Origin: Lachnospiraceae bacterium
GTDB taxonomy: Bacteria; Bacillota; Clostridia; Lachnospirales; Lachnospiraceae
DNA: 64,000 nt
Assembly: GCA_021772075.1 (NCBI GenBank)
Contig: JAETNQ010000008.1
Location: 62,001-126,000 of the forward strand
Reading direction: 5' to 3'
The notes under the pieces were generated by a model that saw only the letters and a list, made by a program, of their open reading frames with translations, did not search any database and was not told the origin of the DNA. Made by a program: the position numbers and the translations under genes. The stretch's first letter is position 1, and every line of letters begins with the position of its first letter. Positions 53,269 to 61,286 of this stretch are shown piece by piece.

Positions 53269-54414
53269 ATGGAGGAAAGGCCGGTGTGGGAAAATCGGAT
53301 AAAAAAAGCGACGGCATTGCTGCTGGCCGGTATGGTATTGCTGCTGGCGGCATTGTTTTTTATAATGGATAAAAAGGAATTTTCGGAAAATGAGAACCGG
53401 TATCTGGCTAAGTTCCCTTCTATGAGCCTGGAAGGGATTAAGAGCGGGGAATATATGTCAGGACTGGAGTCTTATCTGGCGGATCATTTTCCCTTCCGCG
53501 ATTTTTTTATGGGAATAAAAACAAAAGCGGAAATGTACGCAGGGAAAAAGAAAATCAACGGCATTTACATTGCGGAGGACGGTTATCTGATCGAAGCGTA
53601 TGAAAAACCGGAAAATACGGAGAGAATCGGACAAATATTAGGAAGTTTTGCAAAAGAACTGGAAGGACAGGATGTGGATCTTTGCCTGATGCTGGTTCCT
53701 ACGGCAATTTATGTATATGGGGAAAAGCTGCCAGGCCGCGCTCCGGTGAGGAACCAAATGGAAACAGCGGAGATTGTTTACAGCCTTTCAGGGATTCGGG
53801 CGGTAGACTGCAGCAAGGACTTGTTCGCTTATAAAGAGAAAGGGGAGCTGTATTATAAGACGGATCACCATTGGACGACTTTGGGAGCCTATGCGGGGTA
53901 TACGGCTTACTGCCGGGAGATGGGGCTGGATGCCGTTGCGTTGGAAGAAATGGAGGCTCAGACAGTGACGGAAGACTTCCGGGGCACGGTGTATTCCAAG
54001 GCCGGGGATTATGGGCGGGAAGGAGATGCTATTACCATTTATAGAAATCCTGCCGATAAGCTGACAGTGGAATATGCGGATACGGGTGAAACGTCAAATA
54101 GCCTGTATAATCTGGAATACGTGGACGAGAAGGACAAATATTCGTTGTTTTTAGATAATCTGCATTCTTTGATCGAGATAACGAATGAAAATGCGGATTC
54201 AGACAGGGAGCTGGTTTTGGTCAAGGACAGCTATGCGAATTCCATGGTGCCGTTTCTTGTCCATCATTATGAGAAAATCTATGTGTTCGATACGAGATAT
54301 TATAAACAGGGCGTCTCGGCCTTTATTAAGGAACATCCTGAAGTGACGGACGTATTGCTGTTGTATAATATGAATACGCTGGATAACGATCTGGGAATCC
54401 GAGGGGTATATTGA
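53269..54414 (+). CDS. DHHW/AlgJ-like extracytoplasmic protein
   Basis: 381 residues: one N-terminal membrane segment (about 17-38) then an extracellular SGNH-like domain of the AlgJ/DHHW family. Catalytic signatures seen: YYKTDHHWTTLGAY (the DHHW motif, with Asp and His) and LVLVKDSYANSMVPFL with the nucleophilic Ser. It is expected to receive the acyl group exported by the MBOAT partner and transfer it to glycan. GGGAGG lies 7 nt before ATG 53269, with 53254 as an alternative. The operon ends here; the following 450 nt hold hairpin element B. Confidence 0.85.
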   Translation: MEERPVWENRIKKATALLLAGMVLLLAALFFIMDKKEFSENENRYLAKFPSMSLEGIKSGEYMSGLESYLADHFPFRDFFMGIKTKAEMYAGKKKINGIYIAEDGYLIEAYEKPENTERIGQILGSFAKELEGQDVDLCLMLVPTAIYVYGEKLPGRAPVRNQMETAEIVYSLSGIRAVDCSKDLFAYKEKGELYYKTDHHWTTLGAYAGYTAYCREMGLDAVALEEMEAQTVTEDFRGTVYSKAGDYGREGDAITIYRNPADKLTVEYADTGETSNSLYNLEYVDEKDKYSLFLDNLHSLIEITNENADSDRELVLVKDSYANSMVPFLVHHYEKIYVFDTRYYKQGVSAFIKEHPEVTDVLLLYNMNTLDNDLGIRGVY

Positions 54415-54440
54415 TGTTTTGCAGTTTTTGGCGAGTATGG

Positions 54441-54780
54441 AAATCCGTTTTGTCAGGGTTGGAAGGCGGCGTGGCAGAGCGCAGGAAGGGGAAGCGGGAA
54501 ACCAAAGCTGGGGAGGGATTTTCTGGATGTTGCTTACAATCAGGAATTTTACTTATGAAATGGTCGATAATCAGGGGAAAATAGCCATGGAGGGCGATTT
54601 TAGGAAGCATAGGGCAGGATGCCCGTTGCTTCCGACCCGTCCGGTTGGAAACGATTGCCCCATTTCATTAGTAAAATCTGATGGGAAGCTTCAACCAGAA
54701 AATCCCTCCCCAGCTTTGGTTTCCCGCTTCCCCTTCCTGCGCTCTGCCACGCCGCCTTCCAACCCTGACAAAATGGATTT
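54441..54780. repeat. Long-hairpin element, copy B (reverse orientation)
   Basis: A 340-nt non-coding element in the 450-nt gap between the DHHW and fused-regulator genes. Arms 54441-54526 and 54695-54780 (86 nt each) are complementary except for one base pair (base 54447). The 168-nt core, when reverse-complemented, aligns along its length with that of copy A: same terminal repeats (CATCAG, then ATTTTACTAATGAAATG), the GGAAGC/GCTTCC hairpin (54603-54633) with a conserved ATCC loop, and the AAAA-flanked hairpin with a TCCAT loop. Paired bases differ between copies but remain paired. A plus-strand frame across it (54419-54802) is not believed to be a gene. Confidence 0.85.
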
Positions 54781-54798
54781 CTGTGAGCAGTACGATTG

Positions 54799-54827
54799 TT
54801 GACGGGAATTCCAGGCTGTGATAAGGT
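54799..54827 (+). promoter_or_regulatory. Candidate promoter for the fused regulator gene
   Basis: TTGACG at 54799-54804, 17 bp, TAAGGT at 54822-54827 with an upstream TG (TGTGATAAGGT, extended minus 10). It starts 18 bp after the outer end of hairpin element B, the same spacing as between CAAAATTGATTT and the pyrC minus 35 box. Confidence 0.45.
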
Positions 54828-54864
54828 ATCATAAACGTAGGATTGATGCAAGGAGGTTTGAACT

Positions 54865-56340
54865 GTGCGGATAGCAATATGTGATGATGATGAGCGGGAA
54901 CTTACCCGCCTTTCAAGGCTGATGACGGAATACCAGATAAGCCGGGGCATCCGTCTCCAATGTCATTTTTTTCGCAATGGCGTTGACTTTCTAGGCGATA
55001 TGCGGGGCGGTGAATACGATCTTGTCCTGCTGGACGTGATCATGCCTGGAATGAGCGGAATACAGATTGCGCAGGAACTGAGGGGATTGGATGAAAATGT
55101 AAGGATTGTTTTTATCTCATCTTCGTCTGAGTTTGCGGTAGAGAGTTATCATGTGGGTGCATACCATTATCTTCTTAAGCCTTCGGAAGCAGATTCGCTT
55201 TTCTCCCTTCTGGACAAGGTAAGAAGCGAATTGCTGATCCGTGAGGAAGAAGGATTTGTGTTAAAGAACCGGGAAGGTATTGTCAGGATATCTTTTGCGG
55301 AGCTTGAGTATTTGGAAGTGATAAACAAAACCGTGACTTTCCATTTAGCGGGCGGCATCATCCGCGAAGTGACGGCGGCGCTGGCGGATTTCGAAGGGAA
55401 GTTTCTGGCCAGGCCGGAGTTTGTAAAACCCCATCGGTCTTATATCATTAATTTAAGCTGCGTACAGACGATTGATGCAAATTGCGTGGTGACAAAAAGC
55501 GGGTACAGTATTCCGATATCGAGACAGAGGCGCAATAAAGTCAGGAATGCCTATATGCATTTCCTGCATCAGGAGAAGGAGGCTCTTTCTGTGTCGGATG
55601 CCCGGAAATCGGTATCTTCAGAAAAGCCGGAACGTCCGGACGGCCCATGGCGGATTCTTCTGGTGGATGATGATCCTGCGGACTGTACTTTGTGGGGGGA
55701 TATCCTGCGGTGCCATGGCTGCGTGGTGGAATTGGCGAAAAACGGCAGGGAAGCGCTTGAGCGGGCAGAGAGTGAAGATTATGATTGCGTGCTGCTGGAT
55801 ATCATGATTCCCGGAGAGGACGGTTTTGCTATTTGTGAAAGGCTTTGTAAGGTGGTGCATGCGCCTGTCATTTTCTTAAGCTGCCTTACGGAATCGGACA
55901 AACAGGTGGAAGGGTTTGCTGTCGGCGGCATAGATTATATTACAAAGGATACTCCCGCGGAACTTTTTTGGGCAAAGGTGGAAACGCGCATTAAACTGGC
56001 CGGATCGAACCGCACCCGGTTTTGCTATGGCCCGCTTCTTGTGGATCTGGCGGAACGGAGGGTGCTGCTGGATGGGAATGAATTGCCTCTGACGCCGATT
56101 GAGTTTGATATTTTATGGCTGCTTGCAGAACATTCGGAACACATTTTTACACAGGAAGAGATTTTTGATATGATCTGGGGCAATCAGCTGTGGGACGGCG
56201 GACAGATGGTGCAAATGAATATGTCGAAACTGAGGAGAAAGCTGGAAAAGGCATGGGACAAACACCATTTTATTGAGGCAGTCTGGGGGCAGGGGTATCG
56301 GTTTCACATAGAAGAGAGGAAGGACGCATGGGGAAAATAA
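54865..56340 (+). CDS. Double response regulator fusion: REC-LytTR-REC-winged helix
   Basis: A 491-residue transcription regulator made of two complete response regulators in one chain. REC1 (about 1-120): acidic CDDDE at 6-10, phospho-acceptor D57 in LVLLDVIMPGMSG. LytTR DNA-binding domain (about 130-235): VRISFAELEYLEVINKTV and VKPHRSYIINLSCVQ. Linker about 236-264. REC2 (about 265-380): LLVDDDPAD, phospho-acceptor D312 in CVLLDIMIPGEDG, Lys in DYITKDTP. OmpR-type winged helix (about 392-486): LPLTPIEFDILWLLAEH and the closing WGQGYRF. GTG start at 54865 with AGGAGG 8 nt upstream. The 3' end overlaps the HisKA kinase gene by 13 nt. No frame break or internal ribosome site was noticed, so this appears to be a true fusion. 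Confidence 0.9.
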   Translation: MRIAICDDDERELTRLSRLMTEYQISRGIRLQCHFFRNGVDFLGDMRGGEYDLVLLDVIMPGMSGIQIAQELRGLDENVRIVFISSSSEFAVESYHVGAYHYLLKPSEADSLFSLLDKVRSELLIREEEGFVLKNREGIVRISFAELEYLEVINKTVTFHLAGGIIREVTAALADFEGKFLARPEFVKPHRSYIINLSCVQTIDANCVVTKSGYSIPISRQRRNKVRNAYMHFLHQEKEALSVSDARKSVSSEKPERPDGPWRILLVDDDPADCTLWGDILRCHGCVVELAKNGREALERAESEDYDCVLLDIMIPGEDGFAICERLCKVVHAPVIFLSCLTESDKQVEGFAVGGIDYITKDTPAELFWAKVETRIKLAGSNRTRFCYGPLLVDLAERRVLLDGNELPLTPIEFDILWLLAEHSEHIFTQEEIFDMIWGNQLWDGGQMVQMNMSKLRRKLEKAWDKHHFIEAVWGQGYRFHIEERKDAWGK

Positions 56341-58241
56341 AAGTATGGGGGCAGCTGCTGATTGCTCCGGCTGCGTTGGCCGTTATTTTTACGGTTCTTT
56401 TTTATGCGGATAATAAATATCAAACGCCGCCTCCGTATGGAAAATCCGGCATGATAGTTTTAGACGGCCGTGATTTGGAACAGGGACGTCCTATTTTCCT
56501 TATTGACGGATGGCTGCTTACGGATGGGCGTGTAACGGACAAGCCTACCTATATCGGTGAGTTTTCCAATCTCCAGAGGGGTGATCTGTCGGTTTCGCCC
56601 CATGGACAGGCGCGTTACCGGCTGACCCTCCGTTATGAAGGCGCCCCCCGGATCGTTTCGGTGGACTTTCCGCAGCTTTCGACATGGTATACTATTTCTT
56701 TGGACGGAACTCAGATCGCCCAGGGAAAAGGCAGGGAGCGGATTGCGTTTTGGCTGAGGCCGGGCGATCATGCTTTGGTCGTGGAGACTTTATCAAAGCA
56801 GGGTTATTACAGTGGAATGTATTTCCCGCCCGCCTTAGGTATGGCAGGAACGATTTCGCTGGCAGGCGATGTCCAGAGCTTTGCTTATGCTTTGGCATTC
56901 CTGCTTCCATTGACGCTGGCGGTGTTTACTCTTTTTTTATGGCAGACAGGAGGAAGTTTCAGCCGCTGGTTCGGGTTATTATGTTGCTGCTATGCCCTTT
57001 ATATGTTCCGGTATTTTGTTTTTCTTTTTTCCATGCCTGTCGTGCAGGATTGGTTTTGGATACAGAGCCTGGCGCTGTATGGACTGTGTTTCTGCGTAGT
57101 CCGCCTTACCGCTTTAGCTTCCGGCGCCGTAGATGGCGGGGCATGGAAGTGGATGCGGGCAGTTCTGCTGGCGCTGCCGGGGGTTATGCTGCTGCTGTGT
57201 CTGCTTATCCCGGTCCTGCCGTGGGCAGTTTTTGTCCATGGCAAGCTGACGGATATTTATTATATGTTTACATTCGGCTGCGCCATTTTTTTCGCCGTAC
57301 GGGGCATTATGGCGCAAAGCTGGGAAAGCCGCTATACGTTGGCCGGATGTTCCGTGTTTGGGGCAGGACTGTTTGCAAATCTTATTTTTTCTAACCGCTT
57401 TGAGCCGATTTATTTCTTTTGGCAGTTTGAGTGGTGCGGGCTTTTGCTGGTGTTATTGTTCGGAGCTATGATGGTGTCGCGTAACCGCCGTATTCTGCGG
57501 GAAAATGATGCTCTCACCAATCACTTGGAAGAACAGGTGAAGAAACGTACGGAAGAAGTCACTTTGCTTTTGAATGAGCGCAAGGCGTTCTTTTCGGACA
57601 TGGCTCATGATTTAAAAGCGCCGGTATTTGCCACCCGATCCTTTATTGAGGCGATTCGCAGAAGCGGTATAGGAGTGGATATGGAATTAAGAAATTATCT
57701 TGACCAGGCGGAAGCCAAGCAGGTGGAAATGGCCAGACGCCTTCAAGGGCTGTCCGCCATCAATGAGCTGGATAAGATAGACGGGGAACGCGTCCGGGTA
57801 TCCATCCGGGAACTGCTTTCGGAGATTTATGCCGCCCATCATGGAGAAGCAGAAGTCCGGTCGGTATATCTTGTTGTGAAGCGTCCGAAAGAAGATGCGT
57901 TTTTAATGGCCCAGCCGGAAAAACTGGATATACTCTTTGAAAACCTTATTTATAATGCGCTCAAAGTAACGCCCCGCAATGGGCGCATCACAGTATCCGC
58001 GCGGATTGCAGATGGTAAAATCCGTATGATAGTGGAAGACAATGGGTGCGGTATTCCGAAAGAGGAACTACCTTTTGTCTTCCAGCGGTTTTATGTCGGC
58101 GCAAATAGCAAGGGAACCGGTACGGGGCTGGGACTGTATATCGTGCAAGGGATTGTGCGGGAACTGGGCGGCACGATTCGTGTGCAGTCTGAGCTGGGCG
58201 AGGGCACGAGGTTTGCCATGGAGTTCCCGCAGGATATTTAA
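56328..58241 (+). CDS. 7TM sensor histidine kinase (HisKA type)
   Basis: 637 residues. An N-terminal membrane segment (about 12-28), then an extracellular beta-sandwich domain (about 45-180), seven membrane helices (about 185-400; a 7TM-DISM-like layout), a short coiled segment, then the kinase core: phospho-acceptor H427 in DMAHDLKAPV, N box ENLIYNALKVTP, G1 VEDNGCGIP, and G2 GTGTGLGLYIVQGI. HisKA kinases normally act on OmpR-type regulators, so the REC2-winged-helix half of the preceding fusion is the natural partner. Start ATG 56328 lies within the end of that gene, so the two are translationally coupled. Stop overlaps the convergent surface-protein gene by 4 nt. Confidence 0.9.
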   Translation: MGKIKVWGQLLIAPAALAVIFTVLFYADNKYQTPPPYGKSGMIVLDGRDLEQGRPIFLIDGWLLTDGRVTDKPTYIGEFSNLQRGDLSVSPHGQARYRLTLRYEGAPRIVSVDFPQLSTWYTISLDGTQIAQGKGRERIAFWLRPGDHALVVETLSKQGYYSGMYFPPALGMAGTISLAGDVQSFAYALAFLLPLTLAVFTLFLWQTGGSFSRWFGLLCCCYALYMFRYFVFLFSMPVVQDWFWIQSLALYGLCFCVVRLTALASGAVDGGAWKWMRAVLLALPGVMLLLCLLIPVLPWAVFVHGKLTDIYYMFTFGCAIFFAVRGIMAQSWESRYTLAGCSVFGAGLFANLIFSNRFEPIYFFWQFEWCGLLLVLLFGAMMVSRNRRILRENDALTNHLEEQVKKRTEEVTLLLNERKAFFSDMAHDLKAPVFATRSFIEAIRRSGIGVDMELRNYLDQAEAKQVEMARRLQGLSAINELDKIDGERVRVSIRELLSEIYAAHHGEAEVRSVYLVVKRPKEDAFLMAQPEKLDILFENLIYNALKVTPRNGRITVSARIADGKIRMIVEDNGCGIPKEELPFVFQRFYVGANSKGTGTGLGLYIVQGIVRELGGTIRVQSELGEGTRFAMEFPQDI

Positions 58242-60313
58242 GGAGCAATGCGTTTGCTGTGGAAGAGGAAAAATCCGGTGATGCCGGCGATAGTTATTGT
58301 TACAGCAGCGACTGTTATAGAAAGAAGTAATTTTCCTTCGCCGCTTTTTGTCCCGGAGCCGGTTTCCTCATTTGCGGCAACAGGAACCGAAGCGGCATAT
58401 GTTTCGCTCTCTGCGGGGGAGAGATCCGATGCGGCGATTCCACCGGAGGTATCCGTTCCCCCATCCATTGCAGAAGAGGCCGAAAGCGGCATTTCCTCAA
58501 CATTATTTTCTGCCGTTTGGGGCATGGCTGGAGGCTGTGTTGCCGCAGATGGCTGTATGGAAGCGTCCAATCTCTCAGGGGTGTATTCATCGAATGGTTT
58601 TTCATAATCGCTTCCGCCATGAAAAGGGTCATTTCCGCCATTAGATGTTTCGGATGGATTTTCCGGATTCCGTAACGGCTCTGACGGCTGTTCATTTTCT
58701 TTATTTTCTGTATTTTCGGGCAGTTCCGGCAACTGCTCTTTTTTTTCATCCTCTGGCTCCTTAGGCGGTTCCTGTCCCTGCCCTTCGTTCTTATTTCCGG
58801 AATTTTGGGAGGGATCCGTCTGCGGCTCGTTTTTTTCATCCGCAGGATTTTTGGGGGGATCCGTCTGCGGCTCGTCTTCTTCATCTTCAGGGGTTTGGGG
58901 CAGATTCGGCCGCTGCCCTTCCGTGGTGCTGTCATCTTTATTGCCGGCGCCTGCATTGCCCTCGTTGCCTCCGGATCCTAAGGCTATAAGGTCGGAAGGG
59001 AGTTCATATGTATCCGGATATGGGAGGATAAGCTGTCTTCCATCATAAATGCCGCCCTCGATCTTCAGTCCGATAAAGAAAGGAGTGGGAGTCTCTCCCG
59101 AAGCATCCGCCGCCAGATAAGAGCGATAGGGTTCCGAATCTTTGGACAACATTAACGTATAGCCGCTGTTTGGCGTAGAGGGCTGGGCATCGACTGCCTG
59201 AAGCAGCGGAAGGCCGGGAAGCTCTGTCCATTGTGTTTCTCCTAATGAAAGTACATAGGCCTGGATATTTGTGGCGCCGGTGGGCTTGAGATGAAAAGCC
59301 ATTTCCAATCCGTTATAATTATCCGCCAATGCTCCGGCAGGATTTTCTTCTGTAGGGATGACATTCAGAACCAGCCTGATTTCATCGGTATAGGGATATT
59401 GGTCAATACCCAGCGCTTCCTCCAGCCGGAAGATGCCCATCGGTGTACTCAGCAAAGTGCCGGAGGGAATGACAATTTCTTCAGCGGCATCCAAAATGGT
59501 TACGCTTTCGCCGGCAGCGAGCTGGGGCAGGGACAGGTCCTTCCAGCGGATGGGGCAGTTTATAATGCCTTCTGTTATAGAACTGAGGCCTTCGTTGAGA
59601 TGAATTTGAATGGGAATGGTATCCGGTAACAATGCAGCGACCTCATCTGATGTGGCATCCGCGCGGACCGTAAGCTGATATCGGCCATAACAGCAGGGAG
59701 GTCTTGTGGATTTATCAATGACCATTATGCTCGCAAGGAACGCGGCGGCAGGGGTAATTCCGTCCGGCACTGCCTGCGGGATGCCGCGGTCAATCACTGC
59801 GGCCTGGGTTTCATAAGTAACTCCATTTTCCCTGGTAATGTGCAGTTTCAGGTAAAAACGATCCAAACTTCCTGCCAGATAACTTTTCAGAGGCTCGAAA
59901 GTGCTATAGAGACAGGTCTGGTTATGCAGCAGTCTCCGTCCGCCCTCGCTTTCATCACCCAGATAGTCTAAGCACCAGCTTATGGGACAGGGCTGCCAGT
60001 TTTCTTCATCTAAGGAATACATGGGAAGGACAGAGACGGTATCGGGCAGAAGTTCCTTAACAGATCCTTTTGCGATATATCCTTCAAAAGATTTTTCTAT
60101 ACGGGCGCTGAACGCGGACAATTGATCGGAAATCGGTTCATCGGAATATTCTGTTGCCTGGTCGGCCGGTTTCCGGGGCGGGATTTCGCCGGATACGGAA
60201 ACAATATCCGATAGAGCCGGCTCTTCGGGTAATTTTCCCGCCGTTACCGGGAATCCGTTTGTGATCAGCAGCAGCACAGCTAATGTTGCTGCAGTTTTTT
60301 GCGGCATTTTCAT
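58238..60313 (-). CDS. Large membrane-anchored surface protein with Pro/Glu-rich stalk
   Basis: 691 residues, not recognised as a named family. Signal peptide (about 1-25, cleavage near PVTAG), a structured extracellular region (about 35-450) with a CCYGRY cysteine pair and several repeats of beta-type sequence, a long low-complexity stalk (about 455-560; repeats such as DEPQTDPPKNP and NEPQTDPSQN), a variable Ser/Ala segment, and one C-terminal membrane helix (LLLSITVAAVTITIAGITGF) with a short basic tail. No LPxTG sorting motif precedes the helix. Starts at ATG 60313 on the minus strand with GGAGGAAAAAG ahead. It converges on the HisKA kinase gene and diverges from the LytTR gene. Confidence 0.75.
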   Translation of the reverse strand: MKMPQKTAATLAVLLLITNGFPVTAGKLPEEPALSDIVSVSGEIPPRKPADQATEYSDEPISDQLSAFSARIEKSFEGYIAKGSVKELLPDTVSVLPMYSLDEENWQPCPISWCLDYLGDESEGGRRLLHNQTCLYSTFEPLKSYLAGSLDRFYLKLHITRENGVTYETQAAVIDRGIPQAVPDGITPAAAFLASIMVIDKSTRPPCCYGRYQLTVRADATSDEVAALLPDTIPIQIHLNEGLSSITEGIINCPIRWKDLSLPQLAAGESVTILDAAEEIVIPSGTLLSTPMGIFRLEEALGIDQYPYTDEIRLVLNVIPTEENPAGALADNYNGLEMAFHLKPTGATNIQAYVLSLGETQWTELPGLPLLQAVDAQPSTPNSGYTLMLSKDSEPYRSYLAADASGETPTPFFIGLKIEGGIYDGRQLILPYPDTYELPSDLIALGSGGNEGNAGAGNKDDSTTEGQRPNLPQTPEDEEDEPQTDPPKNPADEKNEPQTDPSQNSGNKNEGQGQEPPKEPEDEKKEQLPELPENTENKENEQPSEPLRNPENPSETSNGGNDPFHGGSDYEKPFDEYTPERLDASIQPSAATQPPAMPQTAENNVEEMPLSASSAMDGGTDTSGGIAASDLSPAESETYAASVPVAANEETGSGTKSGEGKLLLSITVAAVTITIAGITGFFLFHSKRIAP

Positions 60314-60548
60314 CTTTTTCCTCCTGGGATTCGGGCAGCGTTTGCTGTTTTCTTAAAAGTTTGGAATTACCGTTCGCGCAGTTTTGGATACACTTTGCGC
60401 CGCAGACGGTTTTGGAATTTTGCTTATGATATATTTAGACATATAAAATCACTTGCGGTTGGTAATTTAATTTTAGCCAGAGTCCGCTGTTGTGTCAAGT
60501 TCTTGCATGGTAGAAATATATGGCTGAAGAAGAGGTATGGTTATTATC
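60314..60548. promoter_or_regulatory. Divergent control region of surface-protein and LytTR genes
   Basis: 235 nt without a gene. Three related motifs occur: GTTTGGAA (60359-60366), GTTTTGGAT (60381-60389) and GTTTTGGAA (60409-60417), at 23- and 28-bp steps, nearer the surface-protein side. The rest is A/T-rich towards the LytTR gene. The repeats could be regulator sites, but their spacing is not the standard LytTR one. Confidence 0.4.
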
Positions 60549-61286
60549 ATGATAAAGGTAGCATTTTGTGATGATGATTTGTCTGTATTAAGTAATATCA
60601 TGGTATTGCTCGATCAATATCGCACGGAACATAAGCGGGAAATAGAATGCGCGGTTTTCTATAGCCCTTTGGAATTGCTGGTGGAAATGGAAAAGGGAAT
60701 GCGCTGGGATGTTCTTTTTTTGGATGTTCTTATGCCGGGGGAAGACGGGATTCATGTGGCAAAAGAGATCCGGCAGTATGATAATGTCGTGAAAATCATT
60801 TTTTTAACATCTTCCCCGGATTTTGCAGTGGAATCCTATGCGGTCGGCGCATATTTCTATCAGATGAAGCCTGTATGCGCGGAGGATTTTTTCCGGCTGA
60901 TGGATTCCCTTATCAGGGAATGCGAAAAAGCGCAGCAGTACAGCCTGGTCTTGTGCTGTAAAAGCGGCATTGCGCGGATTGACCTGAATAGGCTGGAATA
61001 TTGTGAAGTGATCGGACGCACTTTGCGGTTTTATCTGGATGACGGAAATGTAATGGAAAGCACGGGGAGCCTGGATGAATTGTGCGGCAAGCTTGCCCGG
61101 TATGAAAATTTCCTGCGCCCTCACCGGTCGTTTCTGGTCAACATGGAGCATATTAAAAATATTTCTTATAAGACAATTACGATGGATAATCTTGCCGAGA
61201 TACCCGTTCCCCATGGCAAGTGTTCCCAAATTAAAAAGCAGTACTTGGAATACGCATTAAATAGAAATCTGGTGCTTTTGGCATGA
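60549..61286 (+). CDS. LytTR response regulator (AgrA type)
   Basis: 245 residues. REC domain (about 1-120) with FCDDD at the acidic pocket, phospho-acceptor D59 in VLFLDVLMPGEDG and Lys in YQMKPV; LytTR domain (about 135-240) with IARIDLNRLEYCEVIGRTL and LRPHRSFLVNMEHIKNI. ATG 60549 gives the standard MIKVAFCDDD start; ATG 60537 would add four residues. Its last codons overlap the GHKL kinase start (ATGA). It is the paralogue of the first half of the fused regulator at 54865. Confidence 0.92.
   Translation: MIKVAFCDDDLSVLSNIMVLLDQYRTEHKREIECAVFYSPLELLVEMEKGMRWDVLFLDVLMPGEDGIHVAKEIRQYDNVVKIIFLTSSPDFAVESYAVGAYFYQMKPVCAEDFFRLMDSLIRECEKAQQYSLVLCCKSGIARIDLNRLEYCEVIGRTLRFYLDDGNVMESTGSLDELCGKLARYENFLRPHRSFLVNMEHIKNISYKTITMDNLAEIPVPHGKCSQIKKQYLEYALNRNLVLLA

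Noticed and set aside
54419-54802. 127-codon plus-strand frame across hairpin B
   Set aside because: It runs through both arms of the inverted repeat, begins almost at the stop of the DHHW gene without a ribosome site, and has no protein-like conservation with copy A beyond the repeats.
55570-55660. Suspicion that the double regulator is a frameshift or assembly artefact
   Set aside because: The frame is continuous, the linker has ordinary codon use, both halves are complete, and I noticed no ribosome site or start codon typical of a separate second gene at the junction.
60299-60571. 90-codon frame between the surface-protein and LytTR genes, considered as a signal-peptide precursor
   Set aside because: No ribosome site, overlaps the start regions of both neighbours, composition rich in Arg/Phe/Tyr, and no AgrB-type processing gene nearby.
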